NCBI GenBank assembly: GCA_964370715.1
Contig: CAYJKJ010000006.1
Span: 57,586 to 121,585, forward strand
Source: CAYJAY01 sp964370715
Lineage (GTDB): Bacteria; Bacillota; Clostridia; Oscillospirales; Ruminococcaceae
Direction of reading: 5' to 3'
DNA length: 64,000 bases
Part shown: in pieces, positions 23,277 to 30,811 of the stretch
How the letters are laid out: every line of letters begins with the position of its first letter
Position numbering within the stretch: position 1 is the first letter of the stretch
Notes under the pieces: generated by a model
Seen by the model: only the letters and a program-made list of their open reading frames with translations
Databases searched by the model: none
What the model was told of the DNA's origin: nothing
Translations under genes and position numbers: made by a program

Positions 23277-23738
23277 ATGGCTATTTTTGGTTTTGGAAAG
23301 AAAAAACAAGTTGAAGAGAAACAAACATCCTGCGATTGCGGCGGAGCTTGCGACACGGCGGCGTTAGAAATCAAAGAGAAAACCTGCGACTGCGGCGGAG
23401 CGTGCGACACGGCAGAACAAAAACAACCTAGCGGTTGTTGCGGAGAAATAAGCGCAAAAAGCGTTGAGGAAGCAAAACAACAACTTGAAAACGGAGCATC
23501 CGTTAAGGTTTTGGGTTCGGGTTGCAAAAAATGCAACCAACTTGAAGAGGCGACAAAAAAAGCTCTTTCAAACCTTTCGATGGACACATCTATCGACCAT
23601 GTAACGGATTTCTCGGCGATTGCAAGCTATGGCGTTATGACAACTCCGGCGCTTGTCGTTGATGGAAAGGTTGTTTCATACGGAAAAGTTTTAAAGGTTG
23701 AGGAAGTTGAAACGATACTAAAAAAAGTTCGCAGCTAA
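23277..23738 (+). CDS. Small thioredoxin with N-terminal Cys repeats
   Basis: 153 residues. The C-terminal 80 residues are a minimal thioredoxin of the 'redox-active disulfide protein 2' group with active site CKKC in 'GSGCKKCNQLEEA' and cis-Pro 'TTPALVVDG'. The N-terminal part has two copies of CDCGGACDTA (near residues 20 and 40), then SGCCGE, giving about ten Cys in 45 residues. This looks like a metal- or metalloid-binding tail. It probably acts in the cytosol as CcdA electron donor or as an arsenite chaperone. Confidence 0.82.
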   Translation: MAIFGFGKKKQVEEKQTSCDCGGACDTAALEIKEKTCDCGGACDTAEQKQPSGCCGEISAKSVEEAKQQLENGASVKVLGSGCKKCNQLEEATKKALSNLSMDTSIDHVTDFSAIASYGVMTTPALVVDGKVVSYGKVLKVEEVETILKKVRS

Positions 23739-23791
23739 ATTTTTGAAATAAATTTTTTTTAAGCTTGTGGCTAAATGGAAGGAACAAGAAA

Positions 23792-24856
23792 ATGAGTAAA
23801 CAAAAATCAAGTGGTATTGGTTTTTTTGAAAGATATCTAACCGTTTGGGTTATAATCTGCATGGTTGTCGGCGTTTTGATAGGAAGGTTTTTGCCGGCTA
23901 TTCCCGATTTTTTAAGCAGCCTTGAATTTGCTAATGTATCGATTCCGATTGCGATTTTGATATGGTTGATGATATATCCGATGATGCTAAAGGTTGATTT
24001 TCAAAGCATTAAAAATGTTGGCAAAAATCCAAAAGGATTGTTTGTCACATGGATAACAAACTGGCTTATAAAACCGTTCACGATGTTTGGCATTGCGTGG
24101 CTGTTTTTCTTCGTTGTGTTTAAAGGATTTATAACGCCGGAGCTTGCAACCGATTATCTAGCCGGCGCAGTTCTTTTGGGCGCCGCCCCCTGCACAGCGA
24201 TGGTTTTTGTGTGGAGCCACTTAACAAAGGGAAACCCCGCATACACCGTCGTTCAAGTTGCGACAAACGATCTTATAATACTGGTGGCGTTCACCCCAAT
24301 TGTTGCGTTTTTATTGGGCGTCGGCGGAGTATCTGTTCCTTGGGATACCCTTGTTTTGTCGGTGGTATTGTTTGTTGTTATTCCACTTGCCGGAGGGGTT
24401 ATAACAAGAACGGTTATAACAAAACGTAAAGGCATAGAATACCTGGAAAAACAGTTTATTCCGAAATTTTCCGGCGTCACAACGGGAGGGCTTCTTTTAA
24501 CGCTTGTTATTATCTTCTCGGTTCAAGGTGACGTTATCGTTGAAAACCCGATTCACATCGTTTTAATAGCAGTTCCCCTTATTATTCAAACGGTATTAAT
24601 ATTTGGTATAGCATACTTTGCTTCGAAAGCAATTAAACTTCCACACAACATAGCCGCCCCTGCCGGAATGATCGGAGCTTCAAACTTTTTTGAACTTTCT
24701 GTAGCGGTCGCTATCTCGCTTTTCGGAGCGCAAAGCCCTGTTGCGCTTGCAACGATAGTCGGGGTTCTTGTTGAAGTTCCTGTTATGCTTATGCTTGTTA
24801 AATTTGCAAACAACACCAAATATTGGTTTAAGAATGAGGGGGTAGAAAATGAGTAG
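23792..24856 (+). CDS. acr3: Arsenite efflux permease Acr3
   Basis: 354 residues from ATG 23792 with GGAAGGA SD; an earlier in-frame GTG at 23765 has none. About ten membrane helices are visible. The motifs 'GAAPCTAMVFVWS' (near residue 131, containing the essential Cys of Acr3) and 'GMIGASNFFELSVAVAISLFG' define the bile-acid/arsenite Acr3 family, distinct from ArsB. It exports As(OH)3 using the proton motive force. The gene overlaps the ferredoxin-arsC start by 8 nt. Confidence 0.93.
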   Translation: MSKQKSSGIGFFERYLTVWVIICMVVGVLIGRFLPAIPDFLSSLEFANVSIPIAILIWLMIYPMMLKVDFQSIKNVGKNPKGLFVTWITNWLIKPFTMFGIAWLFFFVVFKGFITPELATDYLAGAVLLGAAPCTAMVFVWSHLTKGNPAYTVVQVATNDLIILVAFTPIVAFLLGVGGVSVPWDTLVLSVVLFVVIPLAGGVITRTVITKRKGIEYLEKQFIPKFSGVTTGGLLLTLVIIFSVQGDVIVENPIHIVLIAVPLIIQTVLIFGIAYFASKAIKLPHNIAAPAGMIGASNFFELSVAVAISLFGAQSPVALATIVGVLVEVPVMLMLVKFANNTKYWFKNEGVENE

Positions 24857-25535
24857 TACATGGTATCCGGTTATAGATTATGATAAATGTATCGGTTGCA
24901 TGGTGTGTAACGATATGTGCAAACATGGAGTCTATAAACCCGACGAAACGTCGGCTCAACCCGACGAAACAACCGGAAAACCGAAGGTGGTCTATGGCAA
25001 CGGTTGTGTTCATGGTTGCCATGGTTGCGAAAGACAATGCCCAACCCAAGCGATACATTATTTTGGAGACGATGGAACGGTTGACGTTGATTATGATTTC
25101 GAAAGTTTCAGACCCGAAATAAAATGTAGCGGAAAGCCAAAGGTTGCATTTGTTTGCAACCACAATTCCTGTCGAAGCCAGATGGCAGAGGCGCTGGGAA
25201 AGATGTTGGCAAGCGATGTTTTTGAAAGCTTTTCGGCGGGGACAATAATAAAAAACCAAATCAATCAAGATGCCGTTCGTCTTATAAAAGAGCTGTATGA
25301 TGTTGATATGGAAGCGACACAGTTTAACAAGACGGTTGAACAGATTCCAGATCCCGATGTTGTTATATTTATGGGCTGCAACGTTAGTTGCCCAAACGTC
25401 CCGTCGCAGTATGCCGAAAACTGGGGTCTCGATGACCCAACAGGGAAAAACGACGATGAGTTTAAACTCATCATCAAAGAGATACATAAAAAGGTTCTAG
25501 AGCTTAAAGATAAGCTTTTGATTGTAAATACATAG
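24849..25535 (+). CDS. arsC: Ferredoxin-ArsC arsenate reductase fusion
   Basis: 228 residues. Residues 1-75 are a ferredoxin-like domain ('DKCIGCMVCNDMCK' and 'CHGCERQCPTQAI'). Residues 95-228 are a low-molecular-weight phosphatase-type ArsC: P-loop CNHNSCRSQ (CX5R), then 'GCNVSCPNVP' supplying the second and third Cys of the shuttle, and 'WGLDDPTGK'. ArsC reduces As(V) to As(III), normally using thioredoxin to re-reduce its disulfide. Here the attached ferredoxin suggests electrons may come directly from ferredoxin. Last gene of the operon, coupled to acr3. Confidence 0.88.
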   Translation: MSSTWYPVIDYDKCIGCMVCNDMCKHGVYKPDETSAQPDETTGKPKVVYGNGCVHGCHGCERQCPTQAIHYFGDDGTVDVDYDFESFRPEIKCSGKPKVAFVCNHNSCRSQMAEALGKMLASDVFESFSAGTIIKNQINQDAVRLIKELYDVDMEATQFNKTVEQIPDPDVVIFMGCNVSCPNVPSQYAENWGLDDPTGKNDDEFKLIIKEIHKKVLELKDKLLIVNT

Positions 25536-25539
25536 TTGC

Positions 25540-25590
25540 AAGGCGAGATGTTAGAAAACGAAAGGTTTTAAACATTTCGCCTTAATTTTT
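25540..25590 (+). terminator. Terminator of the arsenic operon
   Basis: AAGGCGAGATGTT pairs with AACATTTCGCCTT, followed by AATTTTT, 5 bp after the arsC stop. Confidence 0.75.
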
Positions 25591-25606
25591 CTTACCCTTA
25601 ATATAG

Positions 25607-25635
25607 TTGTTATTTCAAGCGTTTTATACTATAAT
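25607..25635 (+). promoter_or_regulatory. rsgA promoter
   Basis: TTGTTA (25607-25612) and TATAAT (25630-25635) with a 17-bp spacer, 39 bp upstream of the rsgA start. Confidence 0.65.
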
Positions 25636-25674
25636 TTTGGATATATAGTTGCAATAGGGAGATTAGAGGAAAAA

Positions 25675-26745
25675 ATGAACATTCTTGAAAAATACGGGTT
25701 ATCCGACCGCTTTAAAAGCGAAGCTTCACAATATGCTGGATTAAATATAGCTAGAATTGTTTCGCAACAAAGAGGTCTTTATAAAATTATTTCGGAACAA
25801 GGGGAAGGCTTTGCCGAGATTTCGGGAAAGATGCGGTTTGAAACAAAACAGCTTGTTTCGTTCCCAACGATTGGGGATTTTGTTATGGTGTCGCAACAAG
25901 ACGAAAACAGCAACGTTATCATACATCATGTTTTAACAAGAAAAAGCGTGTTTATGCGAAAAGCTGTTGGGGTTTCGGGGCAAACTCAACCCGTTGCGGC
26001 GAACATCGATACCGTGTTTATCTGTATGTCGCTGAACCAAAACTTTAATCTGAATAGGTTAGAGAGATATCTTTCGGTGGCTTGGGATAGCGGCGCAGTT
26101 CCCGTTATTGTGTTGACCAAATCGGACCTTTGCGAGGATATAGGGCAAAAGCTTAAAGAGGTTGAAAACGTTTCGCTTTATTCCGATATAATATCATTAT
26201 CGATGTTTGACGAGGATATAAAAACAAAGTTTGAAAGATATCTAAAAGGCGGAACGACCTCGGCTTTTATAGGGTCGTCGGGGGTTGGCAAATCGACCCT
26301 TATCAATTCGCTTTTGGGGGAAACTGTTACCGAGACAAAAGAGATAGGAAAGGCCGATAAAGGGCGACACACCACAACGTCTAAAGAGATGTTTTTGTCG
26401 TCGAGCGGGGGCGTTTTAATCGACACTCCCGGAATGCGTGAACTGGGCGCAGATGGCGCTGATGTTTCAAAAACATTCGATGATATCGAAGTTTTGGCTG
26501 TTGAATGTAGATTTCGAGATTGCACACATTCAAATGAAAAGGGTTGTGCGGTTGTCGAAGCTATCAACAACGGAACGTTAGACAGCAGAAGGTTTGAGAG
26601 TTTTGTTAAGCTTAAAACCGAAGCCGGATATGAGGGGTTAAATTCAAAGCAGATCGAAGCGAAGAAGTTTGAGCGGTTTGGCGGGGTTAAAAATTTGCGG
26701 AAGATTGGGGATACGCATCGGAAGATTAAACATGGCGGGGGTTAA
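25675..26745 (+). CDS. rsgA: Ribosome small-subunit GTPase RsgA
   Basis: 356 residues. The circularly permuted GTPase has G4 'VLTKSDL' (near residue 145) before G1 GSSGVGKST (near residue 202) and G3 'DTPGMRELG'. An OB domain precedes it (25-100), and the zinc motif CRFRDCTHSNEKGC lies near residue 282. RsgA checks late 30S assembly in the cytosol. It is not in its common Firmicutes setting (between the prkC phosphatase/kinase genes and rpe); here it stands alone with its own promoter. Confidence 0.94.
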   Translation: MNILEKYGLSDRFKSEASQYAGLNIARIVSQQRGLYKIISEQGEGFAEISGKMRFETKQLVSFPTIGDFVMVSQQDENSNVIIHHVLTRKSVFMRKAVGVSGQTQPVAANIDTVFICMSLNQNFNLNRLERYLSVAWDSGAVPVIVLTKSDLCEDIGQKLKEVENVSLYSDIISLSMFDEDIKTKFERYLKGGTTSAFIGSSGVGKSTLINSLLGETVTETKEIGKADKGRHTTTSKEMFLSSSGGVLIDTPGMRELGADGADVSKTFDDIEVLAVECRFRDCTHSNEKGCAVVEAINNGTLDSRRFESFVKLKTEAGYEGLNSKQIEAKKFERFGGVKNLRKIGDTHRKIKHGGG

Positions 26746-26862
26746 GGGGGATTGGTTTGGGTTTAGGCTTTTATCAAACGCCATGAATCTGTCGATGTTA
26801 GGGGGCGTGAGGGGGTCAATGCTGTCAACTTAAAAAATCGGTTTTATTCTTTCTGTTAGAAA

Positions 26863-26972
26863 TACTCCCTCCGACAGGCTTTGCCTGCCACCTCCCTCAT
26901 GGAGGGAGGCTAACTTTGCCCTCCTCTTTGAGGAGGGTGCCAACCGCAGTTGGCGGGAGGAGTTGTTACGAG
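26863..26972. repeat. Palindromic MITE/REP-like element
   Basis: About 110 bp made of successive GC-rich hairpins: CAGGC/GCCTG, CCTCCCTC/GAGGGAGG, CCCTCCTC/GAGGAGGG and a CCAAC/GTTGG. The outer ends (ACTCCCTCCG and CGGGAGGAGT) are inverted repeats. Its base composition is far from the AT-rich surroundings. It resembles the short 'ACTCCCTC...' repeats scattered in intestinal Clostridia genomes. Only one copy is in this window. Confidence 0.65.
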
Positions 26973-27048
26973 GATAATCCTATAAAGTATCTCCCCGTGG
27001 TTTTATCAAACGCCGAGGGGTTGAACTTCTTGCAAAAAAATATAATAT

Positions 27049-27099
27049 CAACCGAGAGTTTTTGAACGGTGTGTTTGAAAACTATCGGTTGTTTTTTTT
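27049..27099 (+). terminator. Strong terminator with no obvious upstream gene
   Basis: CAACCGA with TCGGTTG, and inner AGTTTT with AAAACT, form a two-part stem followed by T8. It lies 304 bp after rsgA and before the holin-like gene, so it ends either rsgA readthrough or an uncharacterised transcript from the repeat region. Confidence 0.7.
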
Positions 27100-27275
27100 G
27101 CGTTAAGCGGTATTAATGTTTTTTTGTTTTCATAAAATTTAATGGTGCATTGGTTTTAAAAGCCACACTAAACTGCGGAGAAATAAAAAAATATTCTTTA
27201 AAATTAACATAAAAAAAGCTATTACATATCATGAGATAAGAAAACATTTTTTTAGAAAATGAGGTGAATTATATT

Positions 27276-27680
27276 TTGAATATAGAGCTTGCTATGATTT
27301 TTGTTGGTTTGATATTAACCAGCTTTGCATATCATATTCTGTCGTCGCTTAAGTTTTGGCTTGACAGTTCCAAAGAATTTTGTTGGAAATGCACCTTTAA
27401 AGGGGTTTTGCAAGGGGCAGTTGTCGGGGTGTCTATTGCGATAACCTATGCAGCGGCGCAGTTTGTTCCGGACATTTCGGTTGCTAACATTGGGGGCGAC
27501 CAAGTCGATTTGATGATGGCGCTAAAGCTTGTTATAACGATGGCGTATGTAGCGTATGCGTATAAAGCAATTAAAGCGATAGCGGCTGTGTTTGGGCTGT
27601 CGGTTAAAAAGGTTAAACCTATAGAATATGAAGAACAGGATGAACAGGAAGTTCGCCCAAACGACAACGCTAAAGGATAG
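27276..27680 (+). CDS. Holin-like small membrane protein
   Basis: 134 residues from TTG 27276, with GAGGTG (27261-27266) as SD. Three helices are likely (about 5-25, 42-65 and 80-105), followed by a charged C-terminal tail ('EYEEQDEQEVRPNDN'). Size, topology and position directly in front of an endolysin gene (12 bp) make a phage-type holin the best reading. I do not recognise a specific holin family, so this is inferred mostly from context. Confidence 0.6.
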   Translation: MNIELAMIFVGLILTSFAYHILSSLKFWLDSSKEFCWKCTFKGVLQGAVVGVSIAITYAAAQFVPDISVANIGGDQVDLMMALKLVITMAYVAYAYKAIKAIAAVFGLSVKKVKPIEYEEQDEQEVRPNDNAKG

Positions 27681-27692
27681 AGAGGTGTTTTA

Positions 27693-29276
27693 ATGTTTCA
27701 ATTTCCAATAGATAAAATCAACATTACTTCAAGGTTTATTATTTATGCGCCGTTTGGAACAAAACTCATGCATTATGGGCTTGATTTTGGTTGCAACGTT
27801 GGAACAGCGCTTTATAGCGCAAACAACGGAACGGTTATAGCCTCTTTCTACGACACAAGAGGCGGAAATATGCTTATTATCCATAACAAAAACACAGGGG
27901 AACTCGCTCGTTATGCTCATCTGAAAAGCCGTGGTGTAAAGGTTGGTCAGAGCGTTTCAAGGGGCCAATTGATTGGTTACACCGGCAACACCGGAACGGC
28001 GACGACGGGGGCGCACCTCCATTTTGAAACGTGGCTTTGCCCAAAAAACTATCGCTACTCCTATACCGATAGAACGAAATACGCAGTCGACCCAATGGCG
28101 GTCTGTAGGCTTCTTGAAACGCAAAGTTTCTATACCTCGCTTGCCGTTAAAAAACCCATTCCATACCCCGAGCCAAAGTTTGAAACGGTCGCAATTTCGG
28201 GAACTATCGATATGAAAAGGGGGGATGTTAGGATAAGGGCGTTGCCCGAAACAAAAGATTTTCAGCATCTTGTTGGCGGATATAATCGATCGTTTGATGT
28301 TGGTTCAAATTTTTTTGCTGCCGGCGTTTATCCTATAAGTGATGTTTGCCAAAATGAGGGTTATTTATGGGGGCTTGTTAAAACACCAAGAGGGAAGTTT
28401 TGGATAGCGGAGATAAAAGACAGAACCGAGTTTCAGCCAAAAGCCGAAATAATGAAAAAGTTGTTGCCATCAGATCCACGACCCGAACCAACACCACAGC
28501 CCGAGCCTACACCCACGCCGAAGCCCGAGCCAACGCCGAAGCCCGAGCCACCGCCACAGCCTGAACCAACGCCGAAGCCCGAACTTGTGCAAAAACCCAA
28601 TCCAAAAGTTATTGCGGAAAACTTTCCGCTAACTGATTATGTGCAACTGTCGGAATATTATTTGTCGCCAAGAAAAAGCTTGATAGACAAAATCAACGTA
28701 AGCTATATGAACGGGGATATAAACGTTAAAACGTTTGGCGAGATTATGCGCAAAAACAAGATAAGCGCAAACTATGCTATCGATAGCGGAGGAAGAGTTG
28801 GGATATATGTCGAAGAGAAAAACTGCGCTGTTAGCGGACTTGACGACAAACAGCTTAGCAACACGGTTTTGGTTCAAGTTGCCGCCATAAATCGAAAGGC
28901 GAAACAGGTTATGAGCGGAGCGACGTTCGCAAAGCTTGTTGAACTTTGCGTTAATATATGCAAACGAAACGGTATCGAACGGCTTAACTTCACGGGGGAT
29001 AAATCCGGAAATTTAACAACAAACAGTTATTATGACGATTTCGAAACGAATAATATCTATCTTGTAGAAAAACTGCCGTTTATAACTATCGAGGTTAACC
29101 GAAGGCTTGCTATAAGCGAGGTTTGCTTAAGAAGCCTTGACGACCTTGTTAAAGAAGTTCTCGAAGGAAAATGGGGGACAGGGGATGAGCGTTTTGAGCG
29201 GTTGACAAAAGCCGGGTATGATTACGACAAAATTCAAACAAGAATCAATGATCTTATACAGTTAATAAGAAAATAA
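27693..29276 (+). CDS. Phage-type endolysin: M23 peptidase, degenerate amidase, CW_7
   Basis: 527 residues, no signal peptide. Residues 1-150 are an M23 metallopeptidase with ligands in 'HYGLDFG' and 'GAHLHFE'. An SH3-like region (160-255) is followed by a Pro/Glu/Lys linker (about 270-310). Residues 320-470 follow the Amidase_2 fold ('ANYAIDSGGRVGIYV', 'ICKRNGIERLNFTGDKSGNL'), but the zinc His and Cys positions seem lost: 'NVSY' where 'VHY' is expected and 'NSYYDDFETNNIYL' where 'HRDF...CPGPYL' is expected. Residues 482-527 match a CW_7 (Cpl-7) cell-wall repeat ('EVLEGKWGTGDERFERL'). Absence of a signal fits release through the upstream holin-like protein. The peptidase is probably the working enzyme, with the amidase-like part reduced to binding. 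Confidence 0.82.
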   Translation: MFQFPIDKINITSRFIIYAPFGTKLMHYGLDFGCNVGTALYSANNGTVIASFYDTRGGNMLIIHNKNTGELARYAHLKSRGVKVGQSVSRGQLIGYTGNTGTATTGAHLHFETWLCPKNYRYSYTDRTKYAVDPMAVCRLLETQSFYTSLAVKKPIPYPEPKFETVAISGTIDMKRGDVRIRALPETKDFQHLVGGYNRSFDVGSNFFAAGVYPISDVCQNEGYLWGLVKTPRGKFWIAEIKDRTEFQPKAEIMKKLLPSDPRPEPTPQPEPTPTPKPEPTPKPEPPPQPEPTPKPELVQKPNPKVIAENFPLTDYVQLSEYYLSPRKSLIDKINVSYMNGDINVKTFGEIMRKNKISANYAIDSGGRVGIYVEEKNCAVSGLDDKQLSNTVLVQVAAINRKAKQVMSGATFAKLVELCVNICKRNGIERLNFTGDKSGNLTTNSYYDDFETNNIYLVEKLPFITIEVNRRLAISEVCLRSLDDLVKEVLEGKWGTGDERFERLTKAGYDYDKIQTRINDLIQLIRK

Positions 29277-29302
29277 AGGGGATTTTTTGCAGTTATTATA
29301 CA

Positions 29303-29332
29303 TTGATTAAAGAGGTTTTTATATGATATAAT
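29303..29332 (+). promoter_or_regulatory. asd promoter
   Basis: TTGATT (29303-29308) and TATAAT (29327-29332), 18-bp spacer, 43 bp upstream of the asd start. There is no room or pattern for a lysine riboswitch. Confidence 0.65.
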
Positions 29333-29375
29333 ACAAAAAGATTAAATGAATTTTAGCAATAAAGGAGAAAAGATT

Positions 29376-30386
29376 ATGAAAAAATATAATGTAGCGATAG
29401 TCGGAGCTACCGGCGCAGTTGGTCAACAGTTGTTGACGGTTTTGGAGGAAAGAGATTTTCCGATCAACAACCTATTGCTTCTTGCTTCCGCAAGATCGGA
29501 AGGAAAGATTATCAACTATAGGGGCGTTGACTACACCGTGTCGGAGGCGACCCCCGAAAAATTCGACGGTGTCGACATCGTGCTTTTTGCCGGCGGTTCA
29601 ATTAGCAAAACGCTAGCACCCGAGGCGGTGAAAAGAGGGGCTGTTTGTATCGACAACAGCAGTACATTTAGATATGATCCCGAAATTCCTCTTGTTGTAC
29701 CCGAAGTTAACCCCGAGGATCTCGATTGGAACAAAGGAATTATAGCTAACCCAAACTGCTCGACAATACAGATGGTTGTAGCGTTGAAACCGCTTCACGA
29801 TGCCGCAAAGATTAAACGCATCGTTGTTTCGACATATCAAGCAGTTTCGGGTGCCGGAAATCCCGGGCTTGAAGAGCTTGAACTTCAACTAAAACAGTTG
29901 GTCAACAAAGAAAAGCCAACAATCGAAGCTTTCCCATATCAAATAGCTTGCAACCTTATCCCGCAAATAGATGTTTTCAAAGAAAACGACTATACAAAAG
30001 AAGAGATGAAGATGACATGGGAAACGCAGAAGATGTTCCATGACGACACCATCAAGATAAGCGCAACCGCTGTTCGTGTTCCTATATATAGAAGCCATTC
30101 GGAAGCGATTAACATCGAAACCGAAACAAAACTTACAGCAAAACAAGCCCGAGAGATTTTAGAAAAATCCGAAGGTATTATTATTGTAGACGATGTTGAA
30201 AACAAAAAATACCCAATGCCACTAGACACAAGCGACACCGACGAAGTGTATGTTGGAAGAATAAGGGAAGATATCTCCTGTGACAATGGGCTTTGCCTTT
30301 TTGTTGTGGCCGACCAAATAAGAAAAGGCGCAGCAACAAATGCGGTTCAGATAGCTCAAGAGCTTGTTAAAAGAGGTCTTGTTTAA
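29376..30386 (+). CDS. asd: Aspartate-semialdehyde dehydrogenase
   Basis: 336 residues from ATG 29376 with SD AAAGGAG; the frame extends to 29346 but without SD. An N-terminal NADP site 'VAIVGATGAVGQQLL', the catalytic 'NPNCSTIQM' (near residue 128) and 'RVPIYRSHSEAINIET' with the substrate-binding and catalytic His are all present. It converts aspartyl phosphate to the semialdehyde, the branch point to lysine, diaminopimelate, threonine and methionine. It stands as a single gene here. Confidence 0.95.
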   Translation: MKKYNVAIVGATGAVGQQLLTVLEERDFPINNLLLLASARSEGKIINYRGVDYTVSEATPEKFDGVDIVLFAGGSISKTLAPEAVKRGAVCIDNSSTFRYDPEIPLVVPEVNPEDLDWNKGIIANPNCSTIQMVVALKPLHDAAKIKRIVVSTYQAVSGAGNPGLEELELQLKQLVNKEKPTIEAFPYQIACNLIPQIDVFKENDYTKEEMKMTWETQKMFHDDTIKISATAVRVPIYRSHSEAINIETETKLTAKQAREILEKSEGIIIVDDVENKKYPMPLDTSDTDEVYVGRIREDISCDNGLCLFVVADQIRKGAATNAVQIAQELVKRGLV

Positions 30387-30510
30387 AGAACTAGTGAACT
30401 GTTTTTTGAATTTTGCCGGTACCTTTGTTTCCTTTTGTTAATGTTATTTAGTATATAATCCGCAAAAATGCGAATACTAAAAACATAACGAATTAAGGAG
30501 GTAAAGGCAG

Positions 30511-30675
30511 ATGATGAACTCAGGAGTAACCTGTAACGTTACAGAATGCACACACCATGCTTCGGGTGACCGATGTCAGCTGGATAAAATCCAGGTGACC
30601 AACCAAACATCAGGACAGAATTTGATGGACACTCCGCATTTTTGTAGCAACTTTAGAGAAAAAAGCGGACAGTAG
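30511..30675 (+). CDS. DUF1540 small Cys-rich protein
   Basis: 54 residues, SD AAGGAGG at 30494-30500. The pattern C-x3-(E)C-x7-C ('CNVTECTHHASGDRCQLDKI') followed by 'HFCSNF' near the end is that of DUF1540, a short presumed zinc-binding domain common in spore formers, often in single or double copy. Function is unknown. It follows asd by 124 bp. Confidence 0.85.
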   Translation: MMNSGVTCNVTECTHHASGDRCQLDKIQVTNQTSGQNLMDTPHFCSNFREKSGQ

Positions 30676-30768
30676 ATTTTAAAGTTTACAAAAAACAATA
30701 TAATGATATTTAAGGGTGAAGAATAGAAAAAAACTATTCTTTGCCTTTAAATTTTTGCTTAAAAAAAG

Positions 30769-30793
30769 AGAGGTGTCATAATTTGACACCTCT
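30769..30793 (-). terminator. Terminator downstream of pdaA
   Basis: AGAGGTGTCA pairs with TGACACCTCT across a 5-nt loop. On the minus strand it is followed by a T7 run; it lies 19 bp after the pdaA stop. Confidence 0.8.
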
Positions 30794-30811
30794 AAAGATT
30801 TTATATGTTGA

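Larger units (their letters stand above)
26746..27275. other. 530-bp gene-free region with repeats
   Basis: No convincing gene is visible. The region holds two copies of TTTTATCAAACGCC (26769-26782 and 27001-27014), a palindromic element between them (26863-26972), and a strong plus-strand terminator (27049-27099). Confidence 0.6.

Noticed and set aside
29277..29375. Possible lysine riboswitch before asd
   Set aside because: Only about 100 bp with a plain promoter and no multi-helix pattern or anti-terminator.
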